A DNA stretch of 10,856 nucleotides from contig CAZYZQ010000081.1 in assembly GCA_964652075.1 (NCBI GenBank), forward strand, positions 1 to 10,856, in the 5' to 3' direction. Of the stretch, positions 1 through 6,511 are shown piece after piece. The notes below the pieces were generated by a model. It ran no database searches. It saw only the letters and a program-made list of their open reading frames with translations, and was not told the DNA's origin. Each line of letters opens with the position of its first letter. Positions within the stretch are counted from its first letter, which is position 1. This DNA is from CAZYZQ01 sp964652075. Its GTDB lineage: Bacteria; Bacillota; Clostridia; Oscillospirales; Oscillospiraceae. The translations under genes and the position numbers were made by a program.

Positions 1-63
1 CTTGGCCTGATGGCGCTCTCCCTTGTGTTCTCCCTGCTTTTCCTGCGGCGAAAACCGGCATAA
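1..63 (+). CDS. C-terminal end of a membrane protein (partial)
   Basis: Only the last 20 codons and the TAA stop are in the window. They encode a hydrophobic stretch (LGLMALSLVFSLLFL) followed by a basic tail RRKPA. This is the pattern of a last transmembrane helix with a positively charged cytoplasmic end, as in many integral membrane proteins and in the tail of sortase-anchored proteins. No LPXTG-type motif can be checked because the upstream part is missing. It converges on the rhodanese gene, with a hairpin between the two stops. The family cannot be named. Confidence 0.6.
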   Translation, partial: LGLMALSLVFSLLFLRRKPA

Positions 64-68
64 AAGCT

Positions 69-94
69 GCCCGCACCGGCCTCCCGGTGCGGGC
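69..94. terminator. Hairpin between convergent genes, probable bidirectional terminator
   Basis: A perfect 11-bp inverted repeat (GCCCGCACCGG at 69-79, CCGGTGCGGGC at 84-94) with a 4-base loop sits between the stop of the left-edge plus-strand gene and the stop of the minus-strand rhodanese gene. Read on minus, the stem is followed by AGCTTTTATG. Read on plus, it is followed by AAGGTTTACT. Both tracts are short, so efficiency is uncertain. Confidence 0.65.
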
Positions 95-99
95 AAGGT

Positions 100-417
100 T
101 TACTCCAGCGGATACGGCCAGCCGGTCAGGCCGCCGAGATCAAAAATATTCTGATAGCCGCACTCGCGCAGCCGCTCCACGGCCAGCGCACTACGCGCGC
201 CGGTACGGCAATAGACGAAGATCTCCATCTCCTCGCCGCCGAGCAGCTCCCGCGCCGACTGCGCGTCCAGCTCATCGAGCGGCAGGTTCCGCGCGCCGGG
301 CAGATGGCCGGTCCGGAACTCCGGCTCCTCACGTACATCCAGCACAACGCCGTCCGGATGTGCGTCCAACAGTGCTTTCTTTCGTGCCGCATCGAGCGGC
401 TTCACACGATTTTCCAT
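100..417 (-). CDS. Single-domain rhodanese-like sulfurtransferase
   Basis: The 105-residue product is a stand-alone rhodanese domain (GlpE/PspE size class), a cytoplasmic protein that carries sulfane sulfur as a cysteine persulfide. Visible marks are the VVLDVREEPEF strand and turn (about residues 24-34), the GHLPGARN motif (37-44) and the active-site loop CRTGAR with catalytic Cys70. The pattern C-x-x-G-x-R is typical of thiosulfate sulfurtransferases. The ATG at 417 was chosen because GGGGAAGGG lies just upstream and the domain begins soon after; the frame stays open to 492, but that extension has no ribosome site. There is no neighbour that would identify the sulfur acceptor. It is preceded by the tRNA-Ser terminator, so it must have its own promoter, which I could not identify convincingly. 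Confidence 0.88.
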   Translation of the reverse strand: MENRVKPLDAARKKALLDAHPDGVVLDVREEPEFRTGHLPGARNLPLDELDAQSARELLGGEEMEIFVYCRTGARSALAVERLRECGYQNIFDLGGLTGWPYPLE

Positions 418-554
418 GCTTTTCCCTTCCCCGTTTCGCCACCGGATCTGCTCCTCACGCATATGTGGAAGCTGTTCAGCAGGCTGCCGCACAGCGCAGC
501 AACGCCTGCCCGTTTCCTTCTTCCCTTAAAATCGGCATTTCCTGTCCAGTGAAG

Positions 555-591
555 AAAAAATCGGCAAGCCCTGACGGTGCTTGTCGATTTT
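555..591 (-). terminator. Intrinsic terminator of the tRNA-Ser pair
   Basis: Directly after the CCA end of tRNA-Ser(GCU), the minus strand forms a stem of AAAATCG-A-CAAGC (591-579) with GCTTG-C-CGATTTT (569-557). It has one internal mismatch, a 9-base loop and a run of six T. It ends the tRNA-Ser transcript and insulates the rhodanese gene. Confidence 0.85.
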
Positions 592-683
592 TGGCGCGGA
601 AGGAGGGATTTGAACCCTCGCGCGTGGTTTAGACGCCTACTCCCTTAGCAGGGGAGCCCCTTCGGCCTCTTGGGTACTTCCGC
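592..683 (-). tRNA. tRNA-Ser (anticodon GCU)
   Basis: The 92-nt minus-strand gene has a 7-bp acceptor stem GCGGAAG/CTTCCGC and G73. CCA is encoded at 594-592. The anticodon loop CTGCTAA sits in a CTCCC/GGGAG stem, giving anticodon GCU for AGU/AGC codons. A long variable arm, characteristic of class II serine tRNAs, lies before the T arm GAGGGTTCAAATCCCTC. It is the second gene of a two-tRNA transcript, 33 bp after tRNA-Ser(UGA). Confidence 0.96.
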
Positions 684-716
684 AACTGTCAAGTTTTAGG
701 TCTGTCAGAGGAAATC

Positions 717-807
717 TGGCGGAGAGAGTGGGATTCGAACCCACGGTTCCGTCTCCGGAATCACTGGTTTTCAAGACCAGCTCCTTAAACCGCTCGGACA
801 TCTCTCC
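717..807 (-). tRNA. tRNA-Ser (anticodon UGA)
   Basis: The 91-nt minus-strand gene has acceptor stem GGAGAGA/TCTCTCC, G73 and CCA encoded at 719-717. The anticodon loop is CTTGAAA in a CTGGT/ACCAG stem, giving anticodon UGA (UCN codons). A long variable arm is present. It is the first gene behind the consensus promoter at 828-856. Confidence 0.96.
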
Positions 808-827
808 GGATCGTTTGGAACGTTGCT

Positions 828-856
828 ATTATACACGCTTGCTCCGGCTTTGTCAA
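828..856 (-). promoter_or_regulatory. Perfect sigma-A promoter for the tRNA-Ser genes
   Basis: On minus, TTGACA (856-851), a 17-bp spacer and TATAAT (833-828) match the housekeeping consensus at every position. The predicted start is near 821, about 14 bases before the mature tRNA-Ser(UGA) 5' end. It lies back-to-back with the thrH promoter, the two -35 boxes being 19 bp apart. Confidence 0.92.
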
Positions 857-875
857 CACCGAATCCTTTCTGTGC

Positions 876-904
876 TTGATTTTTCCCGGTTTCTGTGCTA
901 CAAT
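876..904 (+). promoter_or_regulatory. Extended -10 sigma-A promoter for thrH
   Basis: TTGATT (876-881), a 17-bp spacer ending in TGC, and TACAAT (899-904) form a good sigma-A promoter with an extended -10 (TGn). The predicted start near 911 gives a short leader of about 28 bases ahead of the ATG at 939. Confidence 0.82.
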
Positions 905-938
905 ACGCCCAAATTCTGCAATACCAGAGGAGAACCAT

Positions 939-1538
939 ATGAATATTGTCTGTTTGGATCTGGAGGGCGTCCTCGTCCCCGAGATCTGGATCGCCTTTTC
1001 CAAGGCCAGCGGCATCCCGGCGCTTTCCCGCACCACGCGCGATGAGCCGGACTACAACAAGCTCATGAATTTCCGCCTTGAGACGCTGCGTGAGCACGGG
1101 CTCGGCCTGCGCGAAATTCAGGACACCATCGCAAAAATCGACCCCATGCCCGGCGCGAAGGACTTCCTCGACGCGCTCCGTGAGAAAACGCAGGTGCTGA
1201 TTCTCAGCGATACGTTTACGCAGTTCGCCGCTCCGCTCATGAAAAAGCTGGGTTGGCCGACGATCTTCTGCAACGAGCTGACCGTCGCGGACAGCGGCGA
1301 GATCACGGGCTTCCGGATGCGCGTAGCGCAGTCGAAGCTCGCCACGGTCAAGGCGCTCCAGTCCGTCGGCTTTGAGACGATTGCCAGCGGCGACAGCTTC
1401 AACGACCTCGGCATGATCCGCGCGAGCAAGGCCGGCTTCCTCTTCAAGAGCACCGACCAGATCAAGGCCGACAACCCCGATCTGCCCGCGTTTGAAGAAT
1501 ACGACGACCTTCTCGCCGCCATCTGCAACGTCCTGTAA
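939..1538 (+). CDS. thrH: ThrH-type HAD phosphoserine phosphatase / phosphoserine:homoserine phosphotransferase
   Basis: The 199-residue cytoplasmic HAD-superfamily enzyme has the length and signature of ThrH. Motif I is CLDLEGVLVPEIW with nucleophile Asp7; the second acidic position is Glu9 rather than the usual Asp. Motif II is Ser90 in LILSDTF, motif III Lys133 in QSKLATV, and motif IV GDSFNDLGMI (151-160). ThrH enzymes hydrolyse phosphoserine and can pass its phosphate to homoserine, linking serine and threonine synthesis. This role is taken from the family. The ATG at 939 is preceded by AGAGGAGA with 5-base spacing; an upstream in-frame ATG at 876 lies inside the promoter and is rejected. 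It is monocistronic, with its own promoter and terminator. No thrA/B/C or serA neighbour is present. Confidence 0.9.
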   Translation: MNIVCLDLEGVLVPEIWIAFSKASGIPALSRTTRDEPDYNKLMNFRLETLREHGLGLREIQDTIAKIDPMPGAKDFLDALREKTQVLILSDTFTQFAAPLMKKLGWPTIFCNELTVADSGEITGFRMRVAQSKLATVKALQSVGFETIASGDSFNDLGMIRASKAGFLFKSTDQIKADNPDLPAFEEYDDLLAAICNVL

Positions 1539-1544
1539 TGTGCA

Positions 1545-1580
1545 CGCCGCCCCGCCAAAGACGCCGGGGCGGCGATTTTT
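1545..1580 (+). terminator. Intrinsic terminator of thrH
   Basis: A 10-bp GC-only stem (CGCCGCCCCG at 1545-1554, CGGGGCGGCG at 1565-1574) with a 10-base loop is followed by ATTTTT. It starts 7 bases after the thrH stop, between two convergent genes. On minus it lacks a T run, so it acts mainly for thrH. Confidence 0.88.
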
Positions 1581-1583
1581 GAT

Positions 1584-2330
1584 TCAATACCACAGATACT
1601 CCATCCACAGCGGCACCTCCTGCGCCCAGCTGGCCTCGTTGTGGCCGCCGCCCTCATGCCGATAGAACCTCGTCTGCACCCCGCGCGCACGCAGGCGCGT
1701 CTCCAGCTCAGCCATCCGCCGGTCCTGCGTCTGCGGCTTGCCGAACTCCTTCGTTCCCCAGCTCACAAAGAGCTTTGTGTCGGGCGAGAGGCCATTTTCG
1801 GCAATCTCCCGGCGAAACTGCGGCATCGCCATCGACACGGCGGGCGAGACAGCCGCCGCCTTGGAGAACCAGCGGTTGTAGTGCAGCACCGTATACAGCG
1901 CCATCATGCCGCCCATGCTGGAACCGGCAACAGCGGTACATTCGCGAAACGGAATGGTGCGGTACTGTGCGTCGATCATGGGCTTGAGCGTGCCGACAAC
2001 CCAGTCCATCGTCTCCTCTCCGCGCCCGGAGATCTCGCCGGTGAAGCTGCTTTTGACCTGATATGGGCAGTATTCCACAAGCCGCTGGTTGCCCTCGTGC
2101 CCGCACTCGAGGCCGACAACGATCAGCTTCTTTCGCCAGCCGTCGAGAAACGTCTTCAGGCCCCAGCACTTGCCGTATGTCGCGTCCTGATCGAAAAACA
2201 GGTTGTGGCCGTCGTACATATACAAGACCGGATAGCGCTCGTCTGTATCAAAATAACCCTCCGGCAAATAGAGATGAACTCTGCGCGTCTGCCCCGCAGG
2301 CGGGAAGAAGACGTCAAATTTCCGTACCAT
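1584..2330 (-). CDS. Alpha/beta-hydrolase of the putative esterase (esterase D-like) family
   Basis: The 248-residue protein has no signal peptide and is probably cytoplasmic. It belongs by pattern to the PF00756-type esterases, the family of Fes/IroE-like and esterase-D-like acyl hydrolases. A core strand PVLYMYDGHNLF (about 34-45) is followed by the nucleophile elbow GSSMGG with Ser138. A WGTKE segment (191-195) may supply or sit next to the acidic residue, and a C-terminal GGGHNEASW motif contains catalytic His230. The substrate cannot be read from sequence; siderophore esters, acylated sugars and S-acyl compounds are all possible. The ATG at 2330 has AAAGGGG 8 bases upstream. It is monocistronic, driven by the promoter at 2382-2410, with its stop 9 bases from the thrH terminator stem. 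Confidence 0.85.
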   Translation of the reverse strand: MVRKFDVFFPPAGQTRRVHLYLPEGYFDTDERYPVLYMYDGHNLFFDQDATYGKCWGLKTFLDGWRKKLIVVGLECGHEGNQRLVEYCPYQVKSSFTGEISGRGEETMDWVVGTLKPMIDAQYRTIPFRECTAVAGSSMGGMMALYTVLHYNRWFSKAAAVSPAVSMAMPQFRREIAENGLSPDTKLFVSWGTKEFGKPQTQDRRMAELETRLRARGVQTRFYRHEGGGHNEASWAQEVPLWMEYLWY

Positions 2331-2348
2331 ATTGCTGCCCCTTTCCAG

Positions 2349-2379
2349 AAAAACCCTGCGCCGGAACCGGCGCAGGGTT
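2349..2379 (-). terminator. Terminator-like hairpin between the anti-sigma and esterase genes
   Basis: AACCCTGCGCCGG (2352-2364) and CCGGCGCAGGGTT (2367-2379) form a near-continuous stem of about 12 bp. On minus it is followed by a five-T tract (2353-2349). It is well placed to end the sigma/anti-sigma transcript. It also lies downstream of the esterase -10 box, so it occupies the very start of the esterase leader. Confidence 0.8.
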
Positions 2380-2381
2380 CT

Positions 2382-2410
2382 ATTATAGGGTATCCGATCG
2401 CGCTTTGCAA
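2382..2410 (-). promoter_or_regulatory. Sigma-A promoter of the esterase gene
   Basis: On minus, TTGCAA (2410-2405), a 17-bp spacer and a perfect TATAAT (2387-2382). The predicted start near 2375 falls inside the first arm of the terminator-like hairpin. The -35 box is covered by a palindrome (CGCGCTT at 2399-2405, AAGCGCG at 2409-2415), which could be an operator. Confidence 0.78.
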
Positions 2411-2419
2411 GCGCGCCGT

Positions 2420-3403
2420 TCAGTTTTCCGGCCGCAGCTCGCAGCGCGCACCGCCAAGCGTCACCGCGCTGATCTCATCCAGATCAAGCGCCTTTGTCAG
2501 GACATGGCAGAGTGTGATTCTGCCTGCCCGCAGCTGCGCAAGCATGCTTCCGCCATGGCCGACCCAGTTTCCGGCGTAGATTGTCTCCAGATCTGCAACC
2601 ACCGCGGTTGTGCCGTCAGTGAATTCAAGCGTCAGACCCGCCAGCGCCTCGTCGGCTGCTTCCAGCCATGCGCCGCAGTACGCGTCTTCCTCCTCCGGCG
2701 AGGCGTCCGCTGGCAGTGGGTCAATCGAAAGCTCCACCTCCACATAGCCCGCCAGAATGCGCACGGTCTGTATTGTTCCCGCTGCCTCTTCGTTCTCAAT
2801 CGGGCAGGAGAGCGTGGCCGTCAGCGCGCCGGACGGCGTGATCGGGATGGTAATCGCTCCATATGCCCGCTCCTGCGGCAGCGCAACCTGCACCTCGACA
2901 GCTTCCCGCTCCAGAAGAAACGCGCCGTCGAGCTGCACCTTGACAAGTGCCGATTCGGTCTGTGCATCGTATGCGACAGTCCAGACGCCGAGGGAGGCGT
3001 TGTCGCCCTTTTCCGCGTCAAACGACGCCACGAAGCTCTCCCCGCCATCCAGCATCGCCTGCCCGATTTCGGGCGAAACCGGTGAAACCTGCAAATACGC
3101 CGTCAACTGTTCGCCCGCACACATTGTGGAAATAAGCTGTGTTGTAGCCGTTTCGCTTTTCTCCGGCGCTTCATATTCCGTCCACTCCTCAATCTGCTGT
3201 GGATTGGCGCCCATATCTGCGCGTGCCGCGTCTCGCATGGACATGGTCACCGCCAGTGCTGTTGCGCCGCCAACGATTGCAACGGCCGCTGCAATCAGAA
3301 TCCCCCGACGCAGCACCCGGCCGCGCCCCGCTCTGCCCTCGCTCTCCGCGAGATATGTCTCGTTTACTTCCTGCATTGCCATATAAAAGTCCTCCGGTTT
3401 CAT
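2420..3403 (-). CDS. Single-pass membrane protein, probable anti-sigma factor of the adjacent ECF sigma
   Basis: The 327-residue product has a short cytoplasmic N-terminus (1-33, starting MKPEDFYMAM, with basic residues before the membrane), one transmembrane helix (about 34-54, GILIAAAVAIVGGATALAV) and an outside domain of about 270 residues rich in beta-strand-like alternation. No HExxH, PASTA or other named motif is visible. Its ATG overlaps the sigma-factor stop (ATGA, 3403-3400) and AGGAGGGG lies 8 bases upstream, implying translational coupling. That context and topology are the usual arrangement of Clostridia sigma/anti-sigma pairs (compare DUF4179-type partners). The assignment is inference from context, not from a recognised anti-sigma domain. 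It ends at the terminator at 2349-2379. Confidence 0.7.
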   Translation of the reverse strand: MKPEDFYMAMQEVNETYLAESEGRAGRGRVLRRGILIAAAVAIVGGATALAVTMSMRDAARADMGANPQQIEEWTEYEAPEKSETATTQLISTMCAGEQLTAYLQVSPVSPEIGQAMLDGGESFVASFDAEKGDNASLGVWTVAYDAQTESALVKVQLDGAFLLEREAVEVQVALPQERAYGAITIPITPSGALTATLSCPIENEEAAGTIQTVRILAGYVEVELSIDPLPADASPEEEDAYCGAWLEAADEALAGLTLEFTDGTTAVVADLETIYAGNWVGHGGSMLAQLRAGRITLCHVLTKALDLDEISAVTLGGARCELRPEN

Positions 3404-3960
3404 GTCGTATACCCCTCCTGTTCCAGATATTCCCTGCACTTTTTCCGCGTACGCGACAAAATCATATAGACATTCGCCTCCCGTACAGAAAACCGTGCCG
3501 CAATCTCCGCCACACTGTCTGTAAAAAAGTAGCGGCGGACAAACATCTGCCGGTCCCGCGCGCGAAGCGTCGCGAGGAAGCAGTTGAGCGTCTGCCCAAG
3601 CTCCTTTGTATCCAGCGCATCCTCCGGCGTCCGCCCGCCGGGTAGGCACTCCGCCAGCTCATCCAGCGCGAGCTGAAGCTCCATGCCGCCGCGCTTTTGG
3701 GCAGTCAGGCGGCGCACCCGGTCAAATGCCAGATTGCGCGTGATCGCCGCCAGATAGAGCCGCAGATTCCCCGGCGACTCCGGCGGTACGGCATTCCACA
3801 GGCTGACCCACACGTCGTTCAGGCACTCCTCCCGATCCTCGGGCGCACGCAGGATTTTCCCCGCGACAGCCGCACAGTACGCGCCGTATTGCGATTGCGC
3901 CGCAGCCAATGCCGCTTCGTCGCGCCGGAACAGCAGCTGGATGATTTCTTTGTCCTCCAA
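3400..3960 (-). CDS. ECF-family RNA polymerase sigma factor
   Basis: The 186-residue protein has sigma region 2 (about 24-88; acidic DREECLNDVWVSLWNAV, then LRLYLAAITRNLAFDRVRR) and sigma region 4 (about 122-180; LRARDRQMFVRRYF, helix-turn-helix SVAEIAARFSVREANVYMILSRTR). Region 3 is absent, as is standard for ECF sigmas. I chose the TTG at 3960: AAGGAGGA lies just upstream with normal spacing, and the product then begins with the family-typical (M)EDKEIIQLLFRRDE. The first in-frame ATG, at 4032, lies in the preceding terminator region and has no ribosome site. It presumably directs polymerase to a stress or envelope regulon, held in check by the overlapping membrane protein; the signal is unknown. 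Confidence 0.92.
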   Translation of the reverse strand: MEDKEIIQLLFRRDEAALAAAQSQYGAYCAAVAGKILRAPEDREECLNDVWVSLWNAVPPESPGNLRLYLAAITRNLAFDRVRRLTAQKRGGMELQLALDELAECLPGGRTPEDALDTKELGQTLNCFLATLRARDRQMFVRRYFFTDSVAEIAARFSVREANVYMILSRTRKKCREYLEQEGYTT

Positions 3961-4005
3961 TGCGTTCCTCCTTTCCGATTGTCTGAAAAGCCTTTCACCC
4001 TTCTG

Positions 4006-4032
4006 GACGCAAAGGCGGGCGAATTCTAACAA
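4006..4032 (-). promoter_or_regulatory. Candidate ECF-type autoregulated promoter
   Basis: About 45 bases before the TTG start, the minus strand has GCGTCCAG containing CGTC (4009-4006). A 17-bp spacer separates it from TTGTTA (4032-4027). CGTC is a common -10 core of ECF promoters, and such sigma genes often transcribe themselves. No housekeeping promoter is evident here. The spacing and core are suggestive only. Confidence 0.28.
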
Positions 4033-4066
4033 AAAATCTCCGGCGCGCCGTATTGCGCGCCGGAGA
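4031..4066 (-). terminator. Intrinsic terminator of the por operon
   Basis: A perfect 12-bp stem (TCTCCGGCGCGC at 4037-4048, GCGCGCCGGAGA at 4055-4066) with a 6-base loop is followed on minus by TTTTTT (4036-4031). It starts 10 bases after the porB stop and ends the four-gene transcript. Confidence 0.93.
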
Positions 4067-4076
4067 ACCGATTAAA

Positions 4077-5006
4077 TTATTTGCACTTCGCCAGAAGCGC
4101 TTCCCACTTTTCGTCGACGTACTGCTGCGCGGCCTCAATTGTCCACTCGTTGCCGGGCTTGAAGCAGTGCTTGAAGCGGCCCTGCAGCTTCATGAATTCC
4201 TCAACCGGCAGCTTCTTTTTCGGCATGTACGTCAGCCGCCACTCGCCGTTCTCAACCTCGTACAGCGGCCAGAGGCAGGTCTCCACGGCCATTTTGCAGA
4301 TCGTGACCAGATCCTCCGCCGGGTACTGCCAGCCACGCGGGCAAGGGGACATGACGTTCACAAAGCAGGGGCCTTCCGTGTAGATGGCCTTCCGTGCCTT
4401 CTCGTGGAAGTCCTTGAAGTTGCCGACAAACGTCGTCTGCGCGGCGTAGGGTACGTTGTGTGCCGCGACAATCGCCGTCAGATCCTTCTTGTTCTGCTTC
4501 TTGCCGGTGGAGACGGTGCCGACCGGCGTCGTGGTGGCGTTGGCAAAGCGCGGGGTCGAGGACGAGCGCTGGATGCCGGTGTTCATGTACGCCTCGTTGT
4601 CGTAGCAGAAGTAGGTGAAGTCGTGGCCGCGCTCCAGCGCGCCGGACAGGGACTGCAGGCCGATATCATACGTGCCGCCGTCGCCGCCGATGACGAGGAA
4701 CTTGAAGTTGTCGGAGATCTTACCCTTCTTTTTCAGCACGTGGTACGCCGCCTCGACGCCGCCGATTGTCGCGGATGCGTTTTCAAATGCGGAGTGGATG
4801 TAGCTGTCCTCCCACGCCGTGTAGGGGTACAGGAACGAGGAGACCTCAAGGCAGGAGGTCGCGTTGGAGACAACAGCCTTGTCGCCGGGATCGAGCGCGC
4901 GGAGCATGGCGCGGCAGGCGATGCCCGCACCGCAGCCTGCGCACAGGCGGTGACCGCCGACAAAGCGCTCCCGCTTGCCCATTTCCTGTTTCAGATTGTA
5001 TGCCAT
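4077..5006 (-). CDS. porB: 2-oxoacid (pyruvate-type):ferredoxin oxidoreductase, beta subunit
   Basis: The 309-residue thiamine-diphosphate-binding subunit of a four-subunit CoA-acylating, ferredoxin-reducing 2-oxoacid oxidoreductase. The N-terminal CAGCG (Cys22, Cys25) plus Cys52 and Cys222 (SPCPRGW) fit the four ligands of the proximal 4Fe-4S cluster seen in this family. The ThDP/Mg motif is GGDGGTYDIG (107-116) followed by CYDNEAYMNTG (134-144). The C-terminal KLPVEEFMKLQGRFKH is typical of POR/VOR beta chains. It is the last gene of the operon: one base after porA, with AAGGAGGG lying in the 3' end of porA. The beta chain is too long, and carries the wrong cysteine pattern, for the two-subunit 2-oxoglutarate enzyme. 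Pyruvate versus branched-chain substrate cannot be settled by eye. Confidence 0.9.
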   Translation of the reverse strand: MAYNLKQEMGKRERFVGGHRLCAGCGAGIACRAMLRALDPGDKAVVSNATSCLEVSSFLYPYTAWEDSYIHSAFENASATIGGVEAAYHVLKKKGKISDNFKFLVIGGDGGTYDIGLQSLSGALERGHDFTYFCYDNEAYMNTGIQRSSSTPRFANATTTPVGTVSTGKKQNKKDLTAIVAAHNVPYAAQTTFVGNFKDFHEKARKAIYTEGPCFVNVMSPCPRGWQYPAEDLVTICKMAVETCLWPLYEVENGEWRLTYMPKKKLPVEEFMKLQGRFKHCFKPGNEWTIEAAQQYVDEKWEALLAKCK

Positions 5007-5007
5007 C

Positions 5008-6204
5008 TTATTCGCCCTCCTTGTTGCTCCGCTGGCCCATGTGGACGTACAGCGGACCGGTCTCGCCGGTCTGCACGATGTTCTCCAGACGGCGGAAGAC
5101 GGTTTCAATATCAGACACCGCGCAGTCGCGGCCGCCGAGACCGTAGACGATGTCAATCATCTTTGGCCGCTCCGGCAGATCGTAGCAGGCGCTGCGCGTC
5201 TCAGCAAACAGCGGGCCGCCGCAGGCGGAATAGCCCTCGGACTTGTCCATGACGGCGACAGCCTTGCAGCGCGACAGCGCCGCAGCCAGCTCCTGCGCCG
5301 GGAACGGGCGGAACACGCGAATCTTCACAAGCCCCGCCTTGACGCCCTGCGCGCGCAGCTGGTCGACACAGGCCTTCGCCGTACCGGCCGTGGAGCCGAT
5401 CAGCACGACGGCGATCTCGGCGTCCTCCATGCGGTACTCCTCGAAGAAGCCGTACTTGCGGCCGAAGGTCTTCTCAAAGTCCGCAGCGATGTCCAGAATG
5501 GCCTGCTTGGCGTTGATCATGCCGTGCGCCTGCTGCACCTTGTGCTCCATGACGTACGGGCAGACGTCGTACGGGCCTGCCGCCATGGGGTTCTCGTGCT
5601 TGAGCAGGTAGTTCTCCGGCTGGTACTCCCCGACGAACGCCTTGACCTTGTCGTCATCTTCGAGCAGGATGTTTTCAACGGCATGCGAGGTGATAAAGCC
5701 GTCCTGACAGACCATGATCGGCAGCCGCACCTCGGGGCGCTCGGCGATGCGCATGGCCTGCAGGTAGTTGTCATACGCCTCCTGGTTGTTCTCGGCGTAG
5801 AGCTGAATCCAGCCCGCGTCGCGCGCGCCCATGGAGTCGGAGTGATCGTTGTTGATGTTGATGGGGCCGGAGAGCGTCCGGTTGACAACGGCCAGCGTCA
5901 CGGGCAAGCGGCTTGAGGCGCAGACGTAGAGCATCTCGTACATATACGCAAGGCCACAGGACGAGGTCGCGGTGATCGCGCGCGCGCCGGCCGCCTCCGC
6001 GCCGACACAGGTGGACATGGACGAGTGCTCGGACTCGACGGTCACGTACTCGGTGTCAACCTTGCCGTCGGCCACATACTGTGCAAAATACTGCGGAATC
6101 TCGGTGGACGGGGTGATGGGGAACGCGGCAAAGACGTCGGGGTTGATCTGCCGCATCGCGGTGGCAATGGCCTCATTGCCGGAAAGACGATCTCTTGTGG
6201 ACAT
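5008..6204 (-). CDS. porA: 2-oxoacid (pyruvate-type):ferredoxin oxidoreductase, alpha subunit
   Basis: The 398-residue catalytic alpha subunit pairs with PorB to form the thiamine-diphosphate active site. Visible marks are the FPITPSTEIP motif (28-37), the VESEHSSM segment containing the conserved glutamate region (57-64), ATSSCGLAYMYE (79-90) and GARDAGWIQLYAENNQEAYDN (126-146), all characteristic of POR/VOR alpha chains. The length matches the separate alpha chains of four-subunit enzymes, not the roughly 1,170-residue fused clostridial PFOR. The ATG at 6204 follows AAAGGAGGAGC; an upstream in-frame ATG at 6285 lies inside porD and is rejected. It lies one base after porD and one base before porB. 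Confidence 0.92.
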   Translation of the reverse strand: MSTRDRLSGNEAIATAMRQINPDVFAAFPITPSTEIPQYFAQYVADGKVDTEYVTVESEHSSMSTCVGAEAAGARAITATSSCGLAYMYEMLYVCASSRLPVTLAVVNRTLSGPININNDHSDSMGARDAGWIQLYAENNQEAYDNYLQAMRIAERPEVRLPIMVCQDGFITSHAVENILLEDDDKVKAFVGEYQPENYLLKHENPMAAGPYDVCPYVMEHKVQQAHGMINAKQAILDIAADFEKTFGRKYGFFEEYRMEDAEIAVVLIGSTAGTAKACVDQLRAQGVKAGLVKIRVFRPFPAQELAAALSRCKAVAVMDKSEGYSACGGPLFAETRSACYDLPERPKMIDIVYGLGGRDCAVSDIETVFRRLENIVQTGETGPLYVHMGQRSNKEGE

Positions 6205-6205
6205 C

Positions 6206-6511
6206 TCAGCGCTCCTCCTTTCCAAAGCTGATGGCGCCGAAGGGGCAGACCTTGTAGCAGATCCCGCAGCCCTTGCAGTGATCAAAATCGAAGTCCGTCC
6301 GTTTTCCGTTCACAACGGGAATCGACGCATCCGGACAATACGGCGTACACAGCAGGCACTGCTTGCACTTATTCGGATCCCACGTGGGGACGTCGGAGCG
6401 CCACTCGCCGGTGATGGTGAGCCGGGCCGTGCCGCCCTCGTAGATCTCGCCGCCGATGGTCATCTCCTGCCACGGCGTCTGTTCATTGATATCGGCTGCT
6501 TTGCGGATCAT
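6206..6511 (-). CDS. porD: 2-oxoacid:ferredoxin oxidoreductase, delta (ferredoxin-like) subunit
   Basis: The 101-residue subunit carries two 4Fe-4S clusters and passes electrons from the active-site cluster to free ferredoxin. The ligands are clear: CKQCLLCTPYCP (Cys49, 52, 55, 59) and CKGCGICYKVCP (Cys79, 82, 85, 89), with a family-typical N-terminal extension of about 45 residues. The ATG overlaps the porG stop (ATGA, 6511-6508) and GGAGG lies 9 bases upstream, consistent with translational coupling. Longer in-frame starts lie within porG and lack ribosome sites. The size is close to the roughly 100-residue delta chains of known four-subunit enzymes. Confidence 0.93.
   Translation of the reverse strand: MIRKAADINEQTPWQEMTIGGEIYEGGTARLTITGEWRSDVPTWDPNKCKQCLLCTPYCPDASIPVVNGKRTDFDFDHCKGCGICYKVCPFGAISFGKEER

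Noticed and set aside
418..492. Longer rhodanese with start at 492 or 462
   Set aside because: Neither upstream ATG has a ribosome site, whereas the ATG at 417 follows GGGGAAGGG and the domain is complete from there.
87..632. Arginine-rich plus-strand open frame across the rhodanese gene
   Set aside because: It runs through the rhodanese gene, the terminator and into a tRNA-Ser gene, and its composition is typical of a frame-shadow.
592..807. tRNA-Ser genes as possible integration (att) sites
   Set aside because: No integrase gene, no repeated tRNA 3' end and no mobile-element genes are visible nearby.
4053..5916. Long open frames on the plus strand opposite porB and porA
   Set aside because: They are antisense shadows of high-GC codon usage. 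They lack ribosome sites and any recognisable motif, while the minus strand carries clear POR motifs throughout.
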